64,000 nucleotides of DNA from Hericium rajendrae. Lineage: Eukaryota; Basidiomycota; Agaricomycetes; Russulales; Hericiaceae. The notes below the pieces were generated by a model. The model made no database searches. It worked only from the letters and a program-made list of their open reading frames with translations, and was not told the DNA's origin. The stretch's first letter is position 1, and every line of letters starts with the position of its first letter. Made by a program: the position numbers and the translations under genes. Shown here in pieces: positions 57,342-64,000 of the stretch. The stretch spans positions 1,240,001-1,304,000 of the forward strand of contig CM065878.1 in assembly GCA_033439255.1 (NCBI GenBank), in the 5' to 3' direction.

Positions 57342-58184
57342 ATGGTGGCGCCCAAAGTCACTGCAGACATCAGTCCTGCACCTACACCAGCGGCTGAGGA
57401 CCTCGCAATGAACAGCATCGGAGGCGAACGAGCAACAGATCCAGTTGTTTCGAACGGCCATGCAGCAGAGGTCTCGCCGTACATGATTGTGGTAATGGTG
57501 CGTCGACGTTTGCCATGCACAAGCTTTAATCGCGAAATTGACGTCGAATGTGAGCAGGGCGTCTCCGGCAGCGGCAAATCCACACTAGGCCAAGCACTTG
57601 CTGCAAGCCTGTCTTTGCCCTTCTTGGACGGCGATGATCTACACCCGCCCTCGAACATCGAGAAGATGAGCCGTGGCGAGCCACTGACGGATGCGGACCG
57701 CGCGCCGTGGCTCATGCACATCCGGGAGGAGGGTTCGAGCACTGTTAGGGAGAAGCAAAGCAAGGGTGTGGTAGTAGCGTGCTCTGCACTGAAGAGGCGG
57801 TATCGCGAAGTGCTGAGGGGAGAACGAGTCGGGCTGGATGATAACAAGGGGCGGGAAGAGAGCGAGGTGGTGCAGCGGGTACGAGAGACTGAACCTGGCG
57901 CTGGCAGTAGTGAAGGATCAACTGCCAGTGGTCATCTCGAACGTCCGTCCGATTTGCGGACGTTCTTCGTGCATCCGCATGGGACGAAGGAGGTCCTGCT
58001 TTCGAGGATGGAGAGCAGAAAGGGTCACTTCTTCAAGGCGGCGATGCTGGACACGCAGCTTGCGACCCTTGAAGTCCCAGCGCTGAGCGGGGAGGACAGC
58101 ATTGTGCAGGTTCATTTAGAGCGCGATACCCAAGGGCAGGTTGAGGAGGCGAGGGCAGGATTGTCGAAGTGGATAATTCTGTAG
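57342..58184 (+). CDS. Gluconokinase (GntK family)
   Basis: Start at the ATG at 57342 (MVAPKVTADISPAPTPAAED); the frame extends upstream only to a TTG. An extra N-terminal stretch of about 50 residues precedes YMIVVM, an intron (57499-57560), and the P-loop GVSGSGKSTLGQALA. Then LPFLDGDDLHPPSNIEKM, LTDADRAPWLMHIRE, VVVACSALKRRYREVLRG, then FFVHPHGTKEVLLSRMESR, GHFFKAAMLDTQLATLEVP. These are the Walker A, the DGDDxHP substrate motif and the ACSALKRxYR motif of gluconate kinases, which make 6-phosphogluconate from gluconate and ATP for the pentose phosphate pathway. A 45-residue acidic insert (DDNKGREESEVVQRV…) sits before the FFVHP strand. Cytosolic. Confidence 0.92.
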   Translation: MVAPKVTADISPAPTPAAEDLAMNSIGGERATDPVVSNGHAAEVSPYMIVVMVRRRLPCTSFNREIDVECEQGVSGSGKSTLGQALAASLSLPFLDGDDLHPPSNIEKMSRGEPLTDADRAPWLMHIREEGSSTVREKQSKGVVVACSALKRRYREVLRGERVGLDDNKGREESEVVQRVRETEPGAGSSEGSTASGHLERPSDLRTFFVHPHGTKEVLLSRMESRKGHFFKAAMLDTQLATLEVPALSGEDSIVQVHLERDTQGQVEEARAGLSKWIIL

Positions 58185-58381
58185 CATATGAAGTGGGATC
58201 AATGCTTACCAGCATGATTACTGATCTGCCCTTCAAAAAAATTAAGTCAAGAGAATTACATCGCTGAGCTCGACATCGACGACGGTGACATCGTGGTCGG
58301 TGTCAAGAACGCCGCGCGCGTATGAGGTCAGCAGACCAAGGTCCAAACGCGCTTCACTCAACGTTGCAGACGACCACCAAC

Positions 58382-59588
58382 ATGCCGCGTTCGCGCCCAA
58401 GATCGCGCTCCCAGTCACCGGCCAGAGCCCTTCCAGGAGGTGCAGATCCCATATCTGAGTCTGACTACTATAACAAGAGTCCTGAGTTCAGTATGTGGCT
58501 CAAGGACGAGAAACACAAGGTACGGATGGATTCTATCATGTCCTTCATGCTCGAGGCCTGATAGCGAGGGCATTCTATAGTATTTTGACGACTTGTCTGG
58601 CGAGAAAGCTCGAAAGTAAGTCTCCACAATTATTGGTAGTAGCATTTGCTGAGCAATGGAGCAGATATTTCCGCAAGTTCGTCAAGGTAAGCACCCCAGA
58701 CGACCCTAATAGTGTGGCAGTATCTCATTCACCAAGCCACACTACCTAGGAATGGAACAGAGGGAAACTACATAGTGCGTCGACCTATAAACTTCCTTGC
58801 ATCATCACTTAACGTCTATCAATCCCACCAGAATCGCTCTACGCAGGGATAGCGCCATCCACACAGTCCGCGACGTCACAGACGTCGTACAAATGGGGCT
58901 TCGCGTCCAAATCATCCAAGAAGGAGAAAGACGCCATCGAAAACGCTCGTGCTGAGATTACTGCGCTAACATATGGCGCCGAGCAGCGCGCTCGCTCGCG
59001 CTCGTCTGCCGCAGGCCCGAGCGCGAGTAGCAGTGGTGCACGTAGGGCAGTGGGTCCGACGCTGCCCTCGCGGGAAGACATCATCCTGGCGCGCGAGGCC
59101 CAGGAAGAGGCGGACGCAGCTGAGCGCGAGTACCGGCGCAAGCGCGAGCGCAAGGACGCGAAGAACCGCGTTGAGGACGTCGTCGGCCCGCGCGAGGTCG
59201 GGCGCGAGCGCATGATGGAGAAGAAGCGCGAGAAGCGCGAGGGCAACCGCTCGTTCAGAGAGCGCGGGGACGAGGGGTTCGTCGAGGCCGATGAGAGCAC
59301 GCTCATGGGCGGCGGGGACAGCTTCAAGGAGCAGTGCGTGTCTGCATCGATCGTGATTCTCCGTGTGCTGACGTCGTGTGGGGATGGATCTTGCTATCTG
59401 AATTGGTGGGTATGTTCGTTTGCAGGATTGCCCGGAGAGATGCCGCACGGAAGCGCTTTGAGGAGAAACGTGGAGCTTCGAGGGAAGATAAGACGTCTGT
59501 GGTGCGGGAGCGGGCAGAGGCGCTGCGAGAAAAGGAGAAGGCGACCATGGACATGTTCATGCAGATGGCAAAGCAGAAGTTTGGCTAA
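58382..59588 (+). CDS. SCI1-like nuclear protein (stigma/style cell-cycle inhibitor 1 family)
   Basis: The ATG at 58382 (MPRSRPRSRSQSPARALPGG) starts an RS-rich segment, then the family's conserved block ISESDYYNKSPEFSMWLKD, YFDDLSGEKARK, YFRKFVKEWNRGKL and ESLYAGI, interrupted by three introns. A long charged helical part follows (REDIILAREAQEEADAAERE, KRERKDAKNRVEDVVGPRE, RFEEKRGASREDKT), ending MDMFMQMAKQKFG. The block 'DYxxKxxEFxxWLKxEK … FxxFVxxWNxxKLxxxYY' is what I know from plant SCI1 and its relatives in animals and fungi, which are nuclear proteins. The role in fungi is not established; RS content suggests an RNA-processing connection (inference). Confidence 0.75.
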
Positions 59589-62142
59589 CTATGGTATGCA
59601 ACTTGCAGCAGTCCTCGATAGCAGTTCGGGCCGTGGTTGATGGAGACTTGTATCTATTCTTAAGCGGGTGGATTTTTAGGTTCAGGGATGAGTCCCATCT
59701 GCATATTATATTTACAAATGGTTCTATTTGCATAATGCCTTAAGGTCAATACGAGTAAATTCCACCACTGAATGCGTGCAAGCAAGCCACGACTGGCCCC
59801 TACATCCATGCACAATTGTCGGTTTCCAGGGTGTGCGACTGTAGGACAACCAGTGAGAACCAAACTAAGGATATCAGGATGTATCAACGAACCCCCTGAG
59901 CGATGCCGCACGCTTTCTTGTCCTTGCGGACGAATAGCCTCTTCGACCACGACCTTCCGCTGCTTTTGGTGCTCCTCGCGGGGGAATCCCAGGCCCTATC
60001 ATCCTCATCGAGCATCTCGGCCTGAAGGAACGCAAGGAAATGAATGACGGCATCCCAGACGTCAGATTGTGACGTCCCGGAGAAAAGAGAATAAGCAACA
60101 GACCTCGAAAGCGGGGCCGGCGTAATTCGTCTGCTCCTGGAAGAACGACGATCGGTGACATCGCCTCATGCCCTGACGCACAATTTCTCCGACCCTATCA
60201 CTGTTTTCCCGCGCCCATGCGCGGTCGTCTGCAGTGATGCGATAGTCGGCGTCCTGCTGACGCTGTCTATTAGCGCGCTGTAAAGGTATATAAGGACGAA
60301 GCTAGCTTGCCTCTGCCTCGTTCACCTCGGCGAGGCTGCCATAGCTGGGCGGTGGGTCGACTGGGGTGTCGATTGCGAACTCCATCTAAGGTATACAGGT
60401 AAGTCATTGAGGACATTGTCGAGGGCAGGTGGGATCGCACCAATGTGCTACATTCCGATTCTGTTGGCGAGGGGATCACTAAAGTCCTCTGGTCCCAAGC
60501 AACGCTGGATCGCTGTAGGTGACAGGTTGTCATTAGTGTAAAAGATACAAAATATCGACGGAAATACAACGAACAATTTTGAGGGCCGATCTCACCCTAG
60601 AGCACATCGTCGAATTTTTGATTGCTTTCGAGGATTGGTCGGCGCCGCCGATAGCTGATCGTGTGCTATGAGAAACCTTTGACACCAAACAGCTGCGCGT
60701 TAGCGTTGCACAAAGCAGTATCAATGCGGCGCTCAACGCGCTCACCATGCTTAGGCAGTACGTCTGCAGCGTGTCGGGGATCTGTCGGGTGGATAAGGTG
60801 CAAGCTCGGGACCTGGAGCAAGGCCTCCAGCCCGCACAAGCTCATATACGACTGGGGGAGGTCACGGGCCGATGCACACGACCAGCACCCCTGGCCTGCT
60901 CCAGGCATAAGCATGCTGGCACATTGGCAGATCCGCGTGCAGCGCGGTGTCCATGGATTCAGAACGCTCAGCACGCAGACTTACATAGACAGGGACAAGG
61001 TTGAATGGCCGCGAACGGTATTGAGAAGCACAAGGCACTTCGCCGGTGCTACGTCAGGAGATTCCTCGTGGCCATCTCGCCTGAATTCGCGCTGGAAGAC
61101 CCTATGATCGGCGCCGGCGAGGTTTCTCCCTACATACGCAGCGGTGCACCTGGCCTGGGGACGGGAAACGATGCCAGCGCTGTGGTAGATAGCGATAGCG
61201 CCGATTTCTCCGCTTCGCCCAAGGACGTGGAAAGGGTACATATGCACGATGAAGCCGGTCCAAATTGACGAGAAAAGCACAAGCGGGCCCGGTGCGGTCT
61301 TGCAGCTCTACCGTTCCGCCATGTTCTGTCAACGACCCACCCTCGACCGTTGAACGTGAGATGTACAGATTGCCATATTGCGACACGGCGAGCGATAGCA
61401 ATCCTGTTCGTCCTAGAATAGTCCTGTCAATAGAGATGGCCATCGCTCTGAGCTGCGATGAATGGTCACAGGAATAGAACAGGGCAACTGACCGCCTGCC
61501 TCCTTGTCCTCGGGACCGTCATCAGTCATCGATATTCCGAGGTTCGACCCCAAGCATAAGGTATTGACCGTGGAAACTGAAAAGATTGCCTGAATAGTCT
61601 GTAAGCATCAGGACGCCTATACGAGTAACAGTCGTGCGGTTAGCGAGGTCGACGTCTCGATAAAGGACGACGTACGTCTGTGTTGCCTGGGTAAATAAAG
61701 CGCGATCTGCTGTGTTCGACGGCATAATTAGCACTGGACGCAGCTCGAGCCAGTCTCGAATATGATAGCAAGAATAGATGGTCTCCCACAGCCATCTCAT
61801 ACCTGAAAGAGTTGGCTCGTCTACAACGGCACTCCAGCACTACGAACATTCGTTGGAAGTCGATTCAACGGGATGATGGCCATCATAGAAGCATGAATGG
61901 GGCATATCGACAAGCAAACATGATGCTTAGAATCCTGCATAATCTCGGACTTCATCCAAGTGTATTTCAGTGATGTGTCATCAAAATTCTCTCGTATTAC
62001 AAATGCATCATATCTCGACAAAGCAATCTATGAGAAGGAAACAGGAAACCAAAAGATCATTCCATCCATTCATTTGCACATCCCAAGCATGCATCGACAG
62101 ATACACGTCAACAGGAGGCGCAAAAGAAGAGAAAGTATGATC
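59589..62142. other. 2.5 kb without a supportable gene
   Basis: Two minus-strand stretches look mildly protein-like: 61800-61522 (TQATQTYVVLYRDVDLANRT, TRIGVLMLTDYSGNLFSFHG) and 61443-61230 (NLYISRSTVEGGSLTEHGG). They could be exons of a multi-span membrane protein, but I cannot join them with confidence. 59660-60660 and 60650-61100 hold only short frames. No repeats or RNA genes noticed apart from U2 at the right end. Confidence 0.35.
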
Positions 62143-62327
62143 CCCCGACGACACGGGCCGGTAGTGCAGCGGCGAGGTCATCGCGTCCCCGGGTTGCAAG
62201 CAGAGCCCAGGGAACAGGGGCGGCAAAAATTAGATAACCAATAATGGGGGCAGTGCCCCCATAATAGTGGTTAAACTATTAAGAACAGATACTACACTTG
62301 ATCTAAGCCAAAAGGCCAGAGTGGTGA
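62143..62327 (-). ncRNA. U2 spliceosomal snRNA
   Basis: On the minus strand the 5' part reads TCTGGCCTTTTGGCTTAGAT followed by CAAGTGTAGTATCTGTTCTT, the stem I and branch-site recognition region of U2. The branch-pairing GTAGTA is intact. Next come a short stem IIa-like part, a GC hairpin (GGGGGCA/TGCCCCC) and TAATTTTTGCC, an Sm-site-like sequence. Stem-loops follow, the last with a CTGCACTACCGG loop region like U2 stem IV. About 185 nt, the expected size. The 5' end is set from alignment to the usual U2 start and the 3' end is approximate. A TATA box lies 25-32 nt upstream. Confidence 0.92.
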
Positions 62328-62351
62328 GGAAAAGTACATGTCGCGCGCCGG

Positions 62352-62359
62352 TATTTATA
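62352..62359 (-). promoter_or_regulatory. TATA box of the U2 snRNA gene
   Basis: TATAAATA on the minus strand, 25-32 nt upstream of the inferred U2 5' end, the spacing expected for a TATA-dependent start. Confidence 0.7.
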
Positions 62360-62647
62360 CGTTTTCGAGTGCGCACGGACCAGGTACTTTTCTCGCGCCG
62401 CCGCTGTGACCAGGCCGTCACGATCCGTCACGCGTCACGTCTCTTAGTCACCGACATCTCCCTCGACCTGCAAGTCAACACTCAACATGGTATTCCCTGG
62501 AGCGTACCAGGATCTGGCAGTACGAGGTATGTGGATTGATTGGCGCGCTCTGGGTCGATCAATTCGAGGACAGGATTTCGTGGACAAAGACTTTACAACG
62601 AGGCAGGTAAATACCCAAAACCGCTGAACCCCAGGTCTCGATAAGTT
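62360..62647. other. Short region upstream of U2 and downstream of the DUF3140 gene
   Basis: A 46-codon plus-strand frame begins at 62487 (MVFPGAYQDLAVRG) in reasonable start context. It has no recognisable content, so I do not call it a gene. Confidence 0.3.
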
Positions 62648-63472
62648 TCAAGCCTGCTTCGCGTCAGTTTCGCCGGGAGTGACACTCTTCGAAGTCGCTT
62701 TGCGCCGCTTTGGAGCTGTCGTGCGTGTGTTGTGCCTCGTTGCCTTCTTATCATTCGCAGTGTCTTCCTCCCGAAGCGTACGCTCCACGTTGTCTTCCTC
62801 CTCCTCCTCCTCGTCGCGCTTGCGCTTCGGGCCTGTTTTGGCCCCAGGCTGTCTCTTGCCTTTCTGCGCGCCGCTGGCCTTTCCAGGGTTATCTTCCTGT
62901 TTCTTCACCTTGACGGGATCCTGCAAGGTGGTCAATACACGCCGAGTGTCGGGTTTATAACGGACGCACATGGCCCCAGTTCCTCAAACTGCGCGAACTC
63001 GTCAATACGGGTATCAGCGCCGAGAACATGGACCAACCTTATTGTGCTCTTGGCGTTCTCTAGCTGCTCGATCGTCTTGGTATCCTTCAAATGGCCTTCC
63101 TGCGCCAAATGACGACTATTGTAGCTGCATCCACAGTTATCAGGACTTCGTACTGGCCGGAAAGCGAAGAAAGCGTCACTCACGCGACAACCTTGCGCAT
63201 GTGCGCGATGTCGTCCTGCGGGGCGCCGTAGTCGTCAGCCATCGCGCTCGATGCTTACGATGCTGGCGGAGACCCACCTCATCATACTTCGCCTCCTCCT
63301 TCTTGGGGTTCTTTCTCAGGATCTGCACGATCCGCCGGCCGCTGTCGTGTCCGACGCCGGTGCCCGCCTTTCTGCTATTTGGGTTATCTAGCCACTTCTC
63401 GAGCTCGTCGGCCGTGAGATTGACCTGCTCGTGGAAGGTTTGGATGATCTCGGTGGTGGACTTGTCAGACAT
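62648..63472 (-). CDS. DUF3140 family protein with basic C-terminal tail
   Basis: The ATG at 63472 (MSDKSTTEIIQTFHEQVNLT). The conserved DUF3140 core follows: ADELEKWLDNPNSRKAG, GVGHDSGRRIVQILRKNP, then over introns DDIAHMRKVVA, YNSRHLAQEGHLKDTKTIEQ, LENAKSTI, LRNWGHDPVK. This is a small helical domain found in bacteria and fungi; a DNA-related role has been suggested for the family but is not proven. The C-terminal part is fungal-specific: Lys-rich with KGKRQPGAKTGPKRKRDEEE and APKRRKATSKSV, a likely nuclear localisation region. Five exons, all introns 40-60 nt with good frame continuity. Its presence in a fungus with such a tail suggests nuclear use. Confidence 0.85.
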
Positions 63473-64000
63473 GACAACTGATGTGGTTCGTGAGTTACAG
63501 ATGGTAGTTGCAGGAGAGAGGACAGTAGGATGGGCGGTTTGTATGTCGGCGTTGAGCTGGAGGCTGGCGGGCTTTTCGTCATGTCTCACCGCGGCGGACG
63601 TGGTTTCTGTTGGTGGCTGACGGCCTCGTTGGCTATGACGGTACGACCAAGACACCTGCGTCTAGTCGGTAGATCTCCGTACAATATGTCTGGCTGGCTC
63701 AATAAAGGACATTCATCTTTATGCATGAGATCTTTTTCCGTTACTTGGAGAGTACATTGGTCGTTGATCTCGATGATGTCCACGGGAGACCGACCCGGTG
63801 CGCGTGCGGGGCCTACCAGGCTAGCTAAGACCATTAATTCAGCAATAACAACCCAGTCGACGACTGACTTCGACCAGCTCTGCACTTGCGCGAACGTGTC
63901 TTGCGTGTTCAATGATGCATTGCGTCTCGTTGAACACATCGCTTTGAATTTGTGGAACCCGTAAAAATCGTAGACCAAAATAGAAAAGAATTATGATGAG
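63473..64000. other. Right edge, no gene assigned
   Basis: A minus-strand frame of 130 codons (63978-63586) has fairly ordinary composition (DTFAQVQSWSKSVVDWVVIA, SPVDIIEINDQCTLQVTEKD) but no recognised domain, and it overlaps the expected DUF3140 promoter. It may be the end of a gene starting beyond the window or a relic. Confidence 0.3.

Noticed and set aside
1-64000. CRISPR array, bacterial operons, rRNA genes
   Set aside because: No direct repeat and spacer pattern, no operon-like spacing and no 5S or large rRNA motifs were seen; the window is fungal nuclear DNA.

Overview
This window is nuclear DNA of a filamentous basidiomycete, most likely an agaricomycete. The reasons are short GT-AG introns (mostly 43-65 nt) with CTRAY-type branch sites, eukaryotic ribosomal protein genes, a U2 snRNA gene, fungal GRAM-VASt, LysM and DUF2235 proteins, and agaricomycete-style repeats. 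The species cannot be named from the sequence.

Layout. 1-12519 is one ABCA-type transporter gene, read right to left, that has been blown apart. Its body (1-3788) runs off the left edge and carries one in-frame stop. A second coding piece lies at 7263-7554 and the N-terminal exon at 12445-12519. Between the pieces sit (i) a 3.4 kb insertion made of two GC-skewed minisatellite arms around a head-to-head core, (ii) two nested hAT-like elements with 17-bp terminal repeats, the inner one with a perfect 8-bp target duplication, and (iii) an inverted-repeat segment with an unknown ORF. Four copies of an 'intron plus hairpin' module lie in these elements; the hairpin stems differ in sequence but stay complementary. 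This is the most unusual signal in the window.

12.9-25.3 kb: a retroelement reverse-transcriptase relic, a PPOX-type flavin-binding protein, a small acidic protein, a GRAM-VASt sterol-transfer-type protein and a PX-domain AGC kinase. 25.3-28.7 kb holds no gene I can support. 28.7-46.1 kb: a thioredoxin-like/DUF2235 hydrolase fusion, a 1.2 kb TIR element, a LysM membrane protein, a four-span membrane protein, a long acidic repeat protein with frame breaks, a DH-PH-FYVE Rho exchange factor and a small secreted protein. 46.1-49.2 kb looks decayed.

49.2-64.0 kb is a housekeeping stretch: ribosomal proteins L28, S9 and L21, a Trf4-type poly(A) polymerase, gluconokinase, an SCI1-like nuclear protein, the U2 snRNA gene with its own TATA box, and a DUF3140 protein.

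Functionally there is no gene cluster or operon. The themes are membrane lipid and signalling proteins (GRAM-VASt, PX kinase, FYVE-RhoGEF, ABCA) on the left and RNA/ribosome genes on the right. Exon boundaries were worked out by hand from splice signals and reading-frame continuity, and are approximate where stated.
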